From Epiperipatus broadwayi (lineage: Eukaryota; Onychophora; Udeonychophora; Euonychophora; Peripatidae), in assembly GCA_028023455.1 (NCBI GenBank), contig JAQFVV010012507.1, positions 3,332,901-3,396,900 on the forward strand: a stretch of DNA of 64,000 nucleotides. Direction: 5' to 3'. The position numbers and the translations under genes were made by a program. Below, one piece after another: positions 1 through 11,594 of the stretch. Under the pieces are notes generated by a model. The model worked only from the letters and a program-made list of their open reading frames with translations, made no database searches and had not been told where the DNA came from. The stretch's first letter is position 1. Every line of letters starts with the position of its first letter.

Positions 1-225
1 CTAAAACTTGCTCTTTCAATTCTACTAACATTTTTTTTCACATTCTACTTACATGTTAGATTTATAAAGTATGTGTGCTAATGAGCGGATAATTTTTTTT
101 TCTCTTGAAATACTTTTCTCATGGAGTGAAAATCATGGTCAATGTGACATCCAACTTAATACAATATACATTTGAAGGGAAAGGGGGAAGAACTTTAAAT
201 TAATCTGAGGATTGTTATATAATTA

Positions 226-266
<41 letters not shown>

Positions 267-1283
267 TATCAATTTTCATGTTTATCTAGAAATTTTTATG
301 TATATGTTAGAAATGCAGTAATAAATATTGGTTTGTTTTATTAAACGAGGCATATATATTCCATTAAATGTAGTCTGTGTTAAGTGTGATCATTCATCAT
401 CATCAGTGGTTGAATATTAGTTATTTAAGATATAAGTAAATATACTAAAATTAAGCAATAATTATGAATTTCTGTATAAAAATTAGTTTTATGTTTAGGC
501 TTAGTCCTAGAGCTGTAGTCGAAACCCTTGTCATTATCGTTATTATTATCATCATCGTCATCAACGTTTTAATTAATGAGCTGTTTAAATGTTTACAGGC
601 CATAAATAAATATTGATTTTATAATATTTAGTGATTTCTTAGTATTATTATAACCACATCCCGTCATCTATTTCATGCAAGGATGAGTGAATTGCCATTC
701 TAATTTAGTTATATATAGTCTGAGCTAGTAAACTTATAAAAATATTGAAACACATTTGTTTTGCTAAGATCTAAGAAATGATTTATGTCTAATATACTCC
801 ACTTCAGTTTAAAGATGTTTTACTTTTACCTAAATATTAGTGCGTATAGTGATATGGCTCAAAAAGCAAAATCTCCCATTTTTATTAGAAATAAAGTACC
901 AAAAAGGGGATTCAAACCTGGTACATGTGAAAGATTATTAGATATGACCATGTCTAGATTCAGATAATCTAGTGGCACCCTGCTAGACCATATTCACTTA
1001 GTATTTGTTTAAACATGCACTTAACATCAAACCAAGAAATGAAAGTGGATAAGATCTACTGTCTTTATACCTGAGTTATATTTTATTGAATTAGTAGTGT
1101 ACTCACCTCACATGATTTCATATACCTGAGTTATAATACTTGTTATTAATAATTTGCTTATAGTTATTGATGGTGGGATATCTTGAGAAATCCAACATTA
1201 TTTTAAATATTATGATCTTAAATATATTGTAGACAACTCAGATATGGTAATAGTTATTTGAACCATCTTTAAATTTTGTTACA
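1..1283 (+). repeat. 5' LTR, first few bases missing
   Basis: The sequence matches 6485-7761 from its first base, so only about five bases of the LTR lie outside the window. It ends TTGTTACA at 1283, one base before the primer binding site. A (TTA)n array at about 227-264 is longer here than in the 3' LTR (about 6714-6737). Scattered substitutions and small indels separate the two LTRs, consistent with an old but recognisable insertion. A tRNA-like box B lies inside it on the minus strand (see 880-990). Confidence 0.75.
880..990 (-). repeat. possible tRNA-derived SINE head inside the LTR
   Basis: On the minus strand a box-B-like GGTTTGAATCC (about 907-917) lies downstream of a box-A-like TGGTCTAGCAGG. 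The spacing between them is longer than in a normal tRNA. The same sequence is in the 3' LTR at about 7360-7470, so it entered before the LTR pair was formed. A chance match is possible. Confidence 0.25.
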
Positions 1284-1284
1284 A

Positions 1285-1302
1285 TGGACACCCAACTGGG
1301 GC
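1285..1302 (+). other. primer binding site, tRNA-Lys-like
   Basis: TGGACACCCAACTGGGGC starts two bases after the terminal CA of the 5' LTR. Its complement ends in CCA. It resembles the known lysine-tRNA primer site TGGCGCCCAACGTGGGGC, but the match is imperfect and needs one insertion and one deletion. Position and the TGG start make a primer site likely; the tRNA identity is tentative. Confidence 0.6.
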
Positions 1303-2604
1303 TTGATATTTTACCATATACCTGAAAAAGGGAGTCTATAGAATGATAGGAGATGTGTGGTTAAAAATAGAGAAATTTTTTAGTAAATTTTTTTTTTTTC
1401 AGTAAATTTTTTTTTTTGTCTTACAAAATTTTCTTGGCCAAACAGTCTTATTTTAGATGATGATGTTTAATAGGATTTAATTATTCATTGATGATGATAA
1501 AATGGGTACAGCCATAAAACAGCTTGTTTATTTTTTATCAATTTTGAAAATAGAGATGAATATCACAACTTAAGACAAAGGTGAAATAAATAATAGAATT
1601 TTTTTTTGTGGAACATTAAAATGATTTATTGCCAGATAGGATAGGCATAGTAATAGTGATGAATTATGGAATAGTAGTCTCATGTGTGTTTGGGGAGTTC
1701 ATTTTGTAAAAAGTCTATGATTTTAGAGGTTTGATTGAATGGTTGATCATTGGAGTTTGGTTGGTTAGATTGCAGTTTTGATGATGAGTGGAGAGTTTGT
1801 CATTGTCTTGAGAATGCTATGTATTTTGTGTAACTTATGAATGATCAAATCCATTCACTGCTCCAACCCAATTTATAAGTTATCTTTATGTTATCATGAA
1901 GCAGTTAACTGCAGACCTGCCATGATATCAGCCTATAAGTCTCCAAGAGAGAGCATGGCATAGTTTTCCAACCCAGTTATATGTTATTCTTATTTTATCA
2001 TGAAGCAGTTAACAGCAGTCCTGCCTTGATATCAGCCTATAAGTCTCCAAGAGAGAGAGCAAGGTTTCGTTTTTGTTGTCTATAATAAGCAGGGCATTCC
2101 TTGATACTTGCCACATAAGACTCCAAGAGAGAGAGCAAGGCATAGTTTACCTATTTTAGCCCCTAAGACTTAATACTTCTTTTATTGCAACAGAGTTTGC
2201 ATCATTCAATCAAGGGTTGTGGTAGTTAATAGTGATCGAATTGGGATGATCTTCTGAGGGCTCGTGATGCATTGTGTGATTATAGTGCTGTGACTGAATT
2301 CTTTTCATTTATCTCAAGATTGTGAACTGCTAGTCATTCTGTGGACTGTCAATATCTGTTGGATTTCTGGGAGAATAGATGAATGTATAATTTGGGCCAT
2401 TATAGACAGACATGTACTATATAGATTGTTGTTGTGTAGTTCATCATATAAGGATATTAAATATTTTTTTGTTTGTATTTGTAATGCATGATAAGGTGAA
2501 AAGCAAATCAGTCAGTTAGTCAAATATAGGTGTCAGACAAGGAAAGGATGTGTAGGGTTTTGATGGTCAGGGAAGCACAGATGGGATATATATAGTTTTA
2601 TAAC
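1303..2604 (+). other. untranslated leader of the LTR element with ~106 bp tandem repeats
   Basis: No reading frame is evident between the primer site and gag. From about 1864 to 2150 a unit of about 106 bp recurs: CAACCC, then a T-rich stretch, ATCATGAAGCAGTTAAC, then CAGCCTATAAGTCTCCAAGAG. There are two clear copies and a partial third ending near 2150. Confidence 0.5.
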
Positions 2605-4782
2605 ATGAGTGAACTAAATTATAGTATGGAAGAGGTTATGGAAGAGGAAGGTGCCCCAATACCAGGAATCAGTGATCATTTTCATACTGAAGAAGAGGAT
2701 GGGGAGGTTTTCTTAAAACAAACACAAGAGGAAAGAGAGGAAGTAGAGGAAGATGCCTTTAATGTTAGTAGCAATAATACGGCCTCAAGTGTGGAAGTAG
2801 AGGAGGAGCCGGAAGTTGGCCAGATTCAGATAGAAAATAAAGAACCATTAGACATGGAATTAATGATGATGCAGATGTTCCAAAGTATAAAAAGTTTAAG
2901 AGAAGGTCTAAGAGAAGATAGTAAGCTAGGGATGGTAAATCTAGAACAAAAGATAGAGAAAAATAATAAAAGTATGGTAAATCTAGAACAAAAGATAGAG
3001 AAAATAATAAAAGTATGGTAAATCTAGAACAAAAGATAGAAAAAAATAAGTATGGTAAATCTAGAACAAAAGATGGAGAAAAGTATAGAGAGTCTAAGAG
3101 AAGATAGTAAGCAAGGGATAGAAAGTTTGAGAGAAGATCTCAAAGCCCAGATAGATAACTCTAGTGAAAATAACAGCTGGATGATCATGGCTTTGGAAAC
3201 TAGAATTGAAAAATCCAACATAGAGTGTAAAAATAGATTTGCATCTTAGAGGAGAGGATAGAAGGAGTGTGTAGATCTATGGAAATCACCAAACAGGAGG
3301 GCTGTCAGGGACTACAGTCATTAAAGGCTCAAGTGGAGCAGTCTATTGAAGAAAATAAGAAAGAGATTGAGTTAGTTAGGAATGAGGTCCATGATTTGGT
3401 CTCCCAATCCATATCAGAATGCATAGAAAAGAATGCCAAAATAACCTCTGCAGGAATTAATATTAGATTAGAGGAAGTGGTAGCCAAAGTGGACTCATAT
3501 AAGGAAGCCACTTTGGGCTGTGTAGATCAGGCCCTCACTATGAAAAATAAGTTCAGTGGCTTAGAAAAGGAAATACTAGAAGTTAAAGGAAGCATGGCCA
3601 ATGAGTGTGTACAGATGAACCAAAATCTTAGGAAGGAATTGGGTAAACAAATGGATAGCTTTAGGGAGGAGATAGTAAAAAGGGACAAGTCAAGTTCTTT
3701 AGAAGAGGGACCCAGAATGAATCAACATGAATTGGGTGTTATGTTGGAAAAGGTTGAGGAGAACCAGAAGGCCTATGTTGTGGAATACATGAGCCCCAAG
3801 ATGGATGATCTCTACCAGAAAATAGGGGAATTAAAAGATCGTATTAATGTAGGGCTGCAGGATCAGTCAAACTTAAATTCAGGGTGAAACAATGGTAGCA
3901 TCAGTCCAGATGACTGTAGGGATAGCTCAAAACATAGTCAATCTGAGAAAGGGATGCCTACTTTAGTTAAAAATCCACAAAATAAAAAATTAATAGATAA
4001 GGCAGAAGGTAACAGTAGAGAGGAATATAGAGTAGGAGGCTCAATGACCTCAAATTTAATTAAAATTAAGGCCTTTAGTGGGGAAAGCAGGGAGAACCCC
4101 TTAGAGTATCTGTATACCTTGGAAGAACTCTTTTCTGTGTGTAGGCTGAGTGAACAGGAAAAGTTGGCCATTGCATGTAACCATCTTTATGCCTATGCTA
4201 AGGAATGGTGGCATCCCTATTTGATAAGCCCACTATCTTTGGGGATTTTCATTGTGTTATCTTAGCCTGTTTTTGGAGTGAAGATAGGCAGGACCAGGTG
4301 CACTACCAGATTACACAGGAAAAATATGGTGGTACCAAGGGTAGCTATACACAAATTTTTCAGAGGGCAGGTGGTTAAGTTGAAAAGTCTGACTGCATTT
4401 CCTCTCTCAGAGCACCAAATCCTGAGAATAGTCTGACACAATCTTCCCCGAAGCATTGAACAAATGCTAATTGCTGCTGATTGCTGCAGTATAAAGGAAG
4501 CATCAGAAATCCTGGATGCTCTCGAGATTTCAGAGCTAGATTCAGAGACTAGGCCCAAGAGGACCAAGGATAGGTATAGTTATAATGTCTCTTAGTCTAA
4601 ATCTAGGTGATCAGACACATGATCAGAATTTTGGTAGTTATGGATATAGGAATAATTATAGGGCTAGGCCTCCTAATCAATCCTGGGGAGATTCTGTGGA
4701 TAGTGTTGTGGAGAAAGTAATTCCTAGAGACAAGCAACCCTCTACAAGTGGAATTACCATAGTGCTGAAAAAGCCAAAATGA
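2605..4782 (+). pseudogene. gag: decayed gag polyprotein of the LTR element
   Basis: Structural capsid-type protein of an LTR retrotransposon, broken into several frames. The N-terminal part (2605 on) is acidic, followed by long heptad-rich coiled coil through 3887. A retrotransposon-gag-like segment at about 4065-4240 has the pattern FSGESRENPLEYLYTLEE then AYAKEWW, matching the F-G-P...WW signature of Ty3/gypsy capsids. More capsid sequence continues in shifted frames to about 4590, then a basic region with SYGYRNNYRARPPNQSWG. Breaks: frameshifts in the minisatellite at 2932-3085, a stop at 3249 with a frame change, an in-frame TGA at 3885-3887, a stop at 4263-4265 with a frame change, and a stop plus further shift near 4370-4460. 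No CCHC zinc knuckle was seen. About 720 codons in all. Confidence 0.7.
2932..3093 (+). repeat. minisatellite within gag coiled coil
   Basis: Four copies of a unit beginning ATGGTAAATCTAGAACAAAA start at 2932, 2974, 3015 and 3052, giving periods of 42, 41 and 37 bp. The unit encodes MVNLEQKIEKNNKS, two turns of coiled coil. The period changes shift the frame and create the stop at 3019-3021, but the total of 120 bp restores the starting frame at 3052. Confidence 0.8.
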
Positions 4783-5032
4783 AAAAAAATAAAGATCTCA
4801 AAAGGGACTGAATGTATGTTTGCAATTTTATGAAGACCACAATATGCTTTGTACAAAGGAAAAGATCTCCAAATAAATCAGGATGCTAGATTTTCTAATG
4901 AAAAGTATGATGTTTGCCAGTAGTTAAATTTTTTTTTATATTATTATTAGTGTGTTTATTATTATTAGTGTATTTTATTAGTTAGGATTTTTTTTAGATA
5001 TAGTTAAAACAATAGTGCTGATGATTTTATCC

Positions 5033-5045
5033 AAAGGGGGGAAAG
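5033..5045 (+). other. internal polypurine tract
   Basis: AAAGGGGGGAAAG lies directly before TTGTGCC, the arrangement seen at the start of a 3' LTR. It is distinct from the tract at 6449 that serves the outer LTR. Confidence 0.5.
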
Positions 5046-5046
5046 T

Positions 5047-5319
5047 TGTGCCATTACAATTTGGTCACTAGCCAAATTTATAGTAATGTGCATGTAAGAA
5101 AATGTAAAACAAAATCATCATCACATTTTTATATAACCATAAAAGAAGCTGTAGGGCATCCAAGTTCAAACCCTACAAGGTCCAGTTCTAAAAGCTTTAG
5201 ATAGAAAGAGAGTGGGTCAGCAATTATATGCTTTACTTGTTTGTGTGTTAATAAATCTCAAAAAGAGCAGCACACACATTTAATATTTAAATTTTCTGTT
5301 AAAACGCAAAGTTATAACA
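5047..5319 (+). repeat. second LTR-like sequence (family E) inside the element
   Basis: Starts TGTGCCATTACAATTTGG after a polypurine tract. It contains AATAAA at about 5250, and a plausible end ...TTATAACA lies near 5319. The minus strand at 53150-53437 carries a diverged copy, with shared blocks such as AATCATCATCACATTTTTAT, GCTGTAGGG...AAACCCTACAA and AGAAAGAGAGTG. The right boundary is uncertain. Confidence 0.45.
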
Positions 5320-6448
5320 CATATGTATAGGCAGTGTATGTGTAAGCTATTTAATTGTTTTATATTTCAACTATTCAACATTTTAACTTTCTTTAAAACT
5401 AACCTATGCTTGATCAATTCTAATATCTTATTCTATGCTTCTATTTTTCTTTCTATAATTGTAATTGGGATTTAAAAGTTACAGATTTAATTAAATAATA
5501 GGATTATGATTCAGATTATTAGACTATTAAATTGAATGTTGGAAATATAAGAAATGACTGGCTAGAAAAATTATATATATGTCCCATTTTTCCGGACCAT
5601 CTGGGGAAGCTGCACATCATATAGGAAAGAAAAGATGTTTTGTCTAAAATAATATTCTACACCTTTCAACTGACCAAAGAAATAAAGATGTTCTTAATAG
5701 AAGGAAGAAAGCATTCACCTGCATTCGATGAAAGATGAATTAATCTACCGATAAATATTAATCATCAAGTCCAATTAATTGTTCCAACAACTGATTTTAA
5801 ACTCAAGAAAATTTATAACGTGAAAACAACTGCTGTACTTCATTCACTAAAAGAATAATGCTTGACAGGAAGAGAAGAAAAATTGATATAATGATTTCCA
5901 AATTATCCACTAAAGCAAATAACCTCAATAGGATCCTCATCATCAAATAATTATATACTTCAAGAAAGTGATTGTTCCAAAGAACATGGAAATTGTTGCT
6001 GCCAAGTATAGACAATATACAAGACAAGTGAACCCTTGGATCGGTAATATCACTTTTATATCTATTTTCTTTATGCAATCAGAGTATTAATAAAAATTTA
6101 GTAATAAAGTGACATATTTTATTTAAAGAACTTTTAAAGACAATTCAGATCGATGGAAACCAAGAATGTCTTAATAATAATAGCTTTGAACTACATAAAT
6201 GATTTTGAATGTATCAAAATTTATTTGTTTATTAATTTTACAGTTATGAAAAATATTAATGTGTAAAACAATTTTTTTTATGGTATTATGATTTTAGTTT
6301 TAACTAATATATTATTATTATTTTGGGATAAAACACGCACATACATAGTAATATGTTATATGTGTATAAATGCGAGTGAATGTGAAATAATAGGTGGTGT
6401 TAAAATATTAAATTGTTTTGTCTTGAGAAAGTATAGATTTCAGCGCTT
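5320..6448. other. noncoding internal region of the LTR element
   Basis: AT-rich. No pol motif is readable on either strand, and the short open frames at 5803-6078 (minus) and 6288-6470 (plus) resemble nothing I recognise. This is where pol would be expected in an autonomous element. Confidence 0.4.
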
Positions 6449-6470
6449 AGAAGGGAGGGGGAGAAAATAA
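6449..6470 (+). other. polypurine tract before the 3' LTR
   Basis: AGAAGGGAGGGGGAGAAAATAA is all purine except one T near the end. It lies about nine bases before the TG chosen as the LTR start at 6480. If it directly abuts the LTR, the LTR would begin at about 6471 instead. Confidence 0.6.
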
Positions 6471-6479
6471 TTTAAAACT

Positions 6480-7761
6480 TGTTTCTAAAACTTGCTCTTT
6501 CAATTCTACTAACATTTTTTTTTACATTCTACTTACATGTTAGATTTATAAAGTATGTGTGCTAATGAGCGGATAATATTTTTTTTTTCTCTTGAAATAC
6601 TTTTCTCATGGAGTGAAAATCATGGTCAATGTGACATCCAACTTAATACAATATACATTTGAAGGGCAAGGGGGAAGAACTTGAAATTAATCTGAGGATT
6701 GTTATATAATTAATTATTATTATTATTATTATTATTCTTATTCATATCAATTTTCATGTTTATCTAGAAATTTTTATGTATATGTTAGAAATGCAGTAAT
6801 AAATCTTAGTTTGTTTTATTAAACGAGGTGTATATATTTCATTAAGTGTAGTCTTTGTTAAGTGTGATCATTCATCATCATCAGTGGTTGAATATTAGTT
6901 ATTTAAGATATAAGTAAATATGCTAAAATTAAGCAACAATTATGAATTTCTGTATAAAAATTAGTTTTATGTTTAGGCTCAGTCCTAGAGCTGTAGTTGA
7001 AACCCTTGTCATTATCGTTATTATTATCATCATCGTCATCAACATTTTAATTAATGAGCTGTTTAAATGTTTACAGGCCATAAATAAATATTGATTTTAT
7101 AATATTTAGTGATTTCTTAGTATTATTATAACCACATCCCGTCATCTATTTCATGCAACGATGAGTGAATTGCCATCCTAAATTAGTTATATATAATCTG
7201 AGCTAGTAAACTTATAAAAATATTGAAACACATTTGTTTTGCTAAGATCTAAGAAATGATTTATGTCTAATATACTCCACTTTGGTTTAAAAATGTTTTA
7301 CTTTTACCTAAATATTAGTGCGTATAGTGATATGGCTCAAAAAGCAAAATCTCCCATTTTTATTAGAAATAAAGTACCAAAAAGGGGATTCAAACCTGGT
7401 ACATGTGAAAGGTTATTAGATATAACTGTGTCTAGATTCAGATAATCTAGTGGCGCCCTGCTAGACCATATTCACATAGTATTTGTTTAAACATGCACTT
7501 AACATCAAACCAAGAAATGAAAGTGGATAAGATCTACTGTCTGTATACCTGAGTTATATTTTATTGAATTACTAGTGTACTCACCTCACGTGATTTCATA
7601 TACCTGAGTTATAATACTTGTTATTAATAATTTGCTTATAATTATTGATGGTGGGATATCTTGAGAAATCCAACGTTATTTTAAATGTTATGATCTTATA
7701 TATATTGTAGACAACTCAGATATGGTAATAGTTATTTGAACCATCTTTAAATTTTGTTACA
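6480..7761 (+). repeat. 3' LTR, complete
   Basis: Begins TGTTTC and ends GTTACA, giving TG...CA ends and 1282 bp. It matches the left LTR throughout. It is followed at once by ATATATATA. The exact left boundary depends on the missing start of the 5' LTR. Confidence 0.7.
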
Positions 7762-9246
7762 ATATATATATAGGGAAAATTGGTGTCATGGCTCACAATA
7801 TAATGTGTGTGTTTATATTTAAAGTTTAAAAGGACAAGTAGAAAAGAATTAATTATAGGCATAATTATAAATATAATTATTTGTAAAACTTGAAATAACA
7901 AAAATTTGATTGAGTAATAATATTAAATGATATTTTAGACAATACTGCATATTATTTAAAATCAAATAAAAATATATTTTGTTTTATGCAGATAATTTTG
8001 ATTTTTCTGATTTTGACAAAAATGTAAAATATTTTAATATAACAAAGTGTGTTTTTTTATATGTAATAATCTTGTAATTGGCACATACAAATTAAGAATT
8101 TTTTAAAAACTAATTGAGGTTCATCATTGAAAATTGAAAAACAAGATGATATAATTAAATGCATAATGAAGATAGAAATTGGTTTACTTTAAGTATCCTG
8201 TTTTTAAATTCCATTCTATACCATAAATTCTGGGTTCAAATTGGAGATTAGTTATTAGATTAAATGCAGAGGTAGAGGAAATACAAACCAGATTTCTAAA
8301 AAAAACAATTGCAGTTCTCCATGTTGATTGAGTTTGATTTCCCAAAAATGTAAGAATGTGTTATTGTTTTTTGTAATATTTTATAGCTTAACGTACGGAA
8401 GGTAGGCCCCTTACTACTGTGAAGTTTGGAAATTAATGATAAAGATTGCCAGCTTTATCTTATATATATATATTCGATCATGGATATAATAATAATAATA
8501 ATAATAAGCCATTTTGCTGAAAGATACCAGTACATAGAAAGCCAGATTAATGAAATTAATTACATATATGCTACTTTATATATGCAAGACGTACAAGTGA
8601 AACAAATGTACTGTCATATATATATATATATTGTATAAGTATGAAATTTATTTTATGAACATATGGTAGACAAACAAAGAAATCGGCTAATAAAAAAAGT
8701 AATTTATTAACATCATTTCAAACATTAACTTTTCAAATTGAAAAAAATCTATTACCCTCCCCCCCCCCATGTTTAATCTATACTATACCTAGTTATTTTA
8801 AAAGTAAACATCTGTTGAATAAATTATCCAGTTAGCAAAAGAAATATTCAATAAGAACATAAAACTGTGTAACCAGTTTGAAATTTCTAGAGAAATAAAA
8901 TCTAGGTATATTTTCTTAGAGTTTTATTGTCATTCATAAAATACTTACTTTAAATTTATAAAGTTATAATGAATTTGCCAGTATCAATATGTTTTGGATT
9001 TTTTTTTATGACGTGAAGCTCCAGATTTTTAAATAATTAAGATATTGTTAAAAGAGTTCAAAATAATTTTAAATGCTAATTAAGATTTAATTGTTAGAAT
9101 TTTTTTTCATAATTGGAACAAGTATGTGTTCATTTACGAGTTATGAACATGTTCACTATTTAATCGTTTATATATTGTTAGCTTAGATTAATATTAGCTT
9201 ATAAATGCTTGAATTTTTTTATAATTTAATGTACACAGTTTGTGTA
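7762..9246. other. AT-rich noncoding stretch
   Basis: No gene, RNA or transposon remnant could be supported. It contains a short (TAA)n run near 8490, a short (TA)n near 8615 and a C9-C10 run near 8760. Confidence 0.4.
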
Positions 9247-9259
9247 TGTATCTAGATGC

Positions 9260-9313
<54 letters not shown>

Positions 9314-9325
9314 CATCTAGATACA
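9247..9325. repeat. (TA)n tract framed by a perfect 14 bp inverted repeat
   Basis: TGTATCTAGATGCA at 9247-9260 and TGCATCTAGATACA at 9312-9325 are exact inverted copies. They enclose about 50 bp of alternating TA, so the whole segment can form one long hairpin. Confidence 0.8.
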
Positions 9326-10720
9326 TTTGCTTAATAAGTATTGTAATATTTTGTTTTTAACTATGAATGTACATTTTTATGTTTATACATATGTGTGTAA
9401 ACCATTTACTTTCATACTTTTGTAAATTAATTGTTTAAGCTGTTAATCTTATTTGTAAGTTAAAATCAAAATGATGTATTTATATTATAGAATACTTATC
9501 AGACCTTTAATTTGATTTTGTTATTATTTCTAATTAGTAAATGTATTAATCATTATTTTAAAATGTTCCAGTGAATTTATATGATGGTACAATATATTAA
9601 TATTTATGATCTCGTCCACCAACTTATTGATCAGGCTACTTGTCATCCCAAGATAGTTTGGACAATAATAGTATTTTATATATGTGTGTGAGTATATGTT
9701 TGTGTAGATATCCAAAGAATTCTCTAATCAATTGTTTAGATGATGCAAAGATAAAGATCACCTTTAAAGTCCACATGTTTCATTTTATAGAATTGATAAT
9801 TAATTTATTGCTGACCAGTACACTCATAATACCAGATGGCCTAAAAAACTGATGATAATCAAAATTGATATAATGATCCCAGTATTTTTGATATATAATT
9901 ATGTCTTATTGTAATTTTAGTACTTAAGTATGTGTATATAAATAAAATATTGATGATTGTTTTATACAATGTCCTAATTTTAATATTGGGTACATAACAA
10001 TTAGTCTAGATTTTATAGTATACCTAATAATGAATAATATTTCTGTAGTATAATTTTCACCAACACTATACCAATCTCATGTGTGATAGCGTCTATATAG
10101 TATTTGTTTTTTAAACCCAGTCACAAAAGTTGTCTGTTGACACTTCATGATTACTACTTGCGATACCATATTATAATTTACAACGGAATCAAATGCTTAT
10201 TCTCTGCTCAGTTTTATAACTGTTAAAATAGCAATACTTTTGGCTCTTAATTGGTTGTTGTGATGATATGGATTTATTGTAATCATTATTTAAACTGCAT
10301 GTGGCATTCAAAATTGTCAATTTCCATGATCAATGAACTTATTATTGAAAAGGTAATTATATAAATTTTGAAACATCTGATTTATCTCATTATCCATGAA
10401 ATAATATATAAGTTCATTAATAGTTTTATTAAGATAAAATAACCTAATCGCACTTAAAAAATAATTTAATTTTAAATATATTGTTTGACCTTTTTCAGTA
10501 ATTTTGAGTATAACAACATATTTAGAGTAAACATTATGTAATGAATGTATCTAATTTTTTCATGTGCATAAACTCCTGTATTGGTAACAGTGACATTATG
10601 CAAATAACATCTTTAAAAGTTATACCATAATGACCAATGTTATCTATTATTTATGTTGAATTGTATTTTTGATATCAAATATAAAAGTTTATCTAATAGC
10701 ATCTAGTCTTTACCTTATAT
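9326..10720. other. AT-rich noncoding stretch
   Basis: Nothing recognisable on either strand. Confidence 0.4.
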
Positions 10721-10923
10721 ATAACTATTACTTTAATAGTCATGTTAGCGATTAAGCTAATGCACATGCACTTTAAAGATTGTTTTGTGTCTGGAAAAAT
10801 AAGAGTATTCATTTATAATTAAAAATCTTTAAAGTGCATGTGCATTGGCTTAATCGCTAATATCACTATTATAGTATAAAAAACATAGCGCTATATAAAA
10901 TAATATATCATAACTATTATTTT
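10721..10923 (+). mobile_element. hairpin element, family B copy 1, with 14 bp flanking repeats
   Basis: Arms at 10734-10781 and 10824-10871 are inverted copies with three mismatches by eye (core ...GCGATTAAGC...TGCACATGCACTTTAAAG). After the right arm comes an asymmetric tail AAACATAGCGCTATATAAAA (10881-10900) shared with the copies at 29770 and, reversed, at 49021. The flanks ATAACTATTACTTT (10721-10734) and ATAACTATTATTTT (10910-10923) differ at one base and look like a target-site duplication. No coding capacity. Confidence 0.6.
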
Positions 10924-11570
10924 GTATATAGGAGAGGTTATGATTTTAAAAAATATGTAGTATTTTAAATCCATTATGAATTTATCAAAACTTTAGGTGC
11001 TAGGTGTTTAAAAAAAAAAAAACATTTTTTTTAATCAAACAGAAAACTCCATTTTTATGACTACACTATTACCATATGACTTTTCAAATAAACTGGAGTT
11101 AGACTTAAAGGCTTACTCTATTTTAAAATATATTGAAGAATTTTTGAGTGAAAATAAAATTACAAAAATTATGCATGTCCTTTTTTTACATGACTGAATG
11201 ATGTTAAACTAGTAAATGAACTTGCAGTTAAATTAAAAGAAAGAAGTTACCAGAAAATCGTCCAATTATGATTTTAAAAAAGTAATAATGAAACAATTAT
11301 TCAAGTCATAATAATCAAGATATATTTGTGAGTGATAAATAGTAAAAAAACAAAAAAAAAAAACAACAGAATACACTTTCTGGAAAATTGATTTGAATTT
11401 TAAATGTTTGTTATAATTAAACAAGGTCTTACAAGTCCAGCCAAGATTATTTAAAATTTTTTGAATGATTAATATTTATATTAATTTAAATATATTCCAG
11501 AAAATTTAAAACTGCCTTCAAAGTAAAGTGAAAAATATTTTATACAGTCAATCTTTCAAGAATGATTGCT
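10924..11570. other. AT-rich noncoding stretch
   Basis: Nothing beyond A and T homopolymers was recognised. Confidence 0.4.
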
Positions 11571-11594
11571 ACCAATATATATATATATATATAT

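Larger units (their letters stand above)
1..7761 (+). mobile_element. gag-only LTR retrotransposon, left LTR truncated by window
   Basis: Two direct repeats (1-1283 and 6480-7761) are about 97% alike by eye over the stretches compared. They enclose a primer-binding-site-like sequence right after the left copy, a long gag-type coding region (2605-4782) and a polypurine tract just before the right copy. This is the standard order of an LTR retrotransposon. No protease, reverse transcriptase, RNase H or integrase can be read between gag and the right LTR, so the copy is nonautonomous. The right LTR ends GTTACA and abuts ATATATATA, suggesting insertion into an AT repeat. The left flank is outside the window, so a target-site duplication cannot be tested. 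The gag fold suggests the Ty3/gypsy type, but the family is not settled. Confidence 0.75.

Noticed and set aside
785-967. 60-residue frame repeated at 7263-7445
   Set aside because: It is kept only because it lies in both LTRs; the sequence looks tRNA-like on the other strand and the peptide has no known family.
4262-4567. 101-residue open frame on minus
   Set aside because: Antisense shadow of the gag region, whose plus-strand frames carry gag features.
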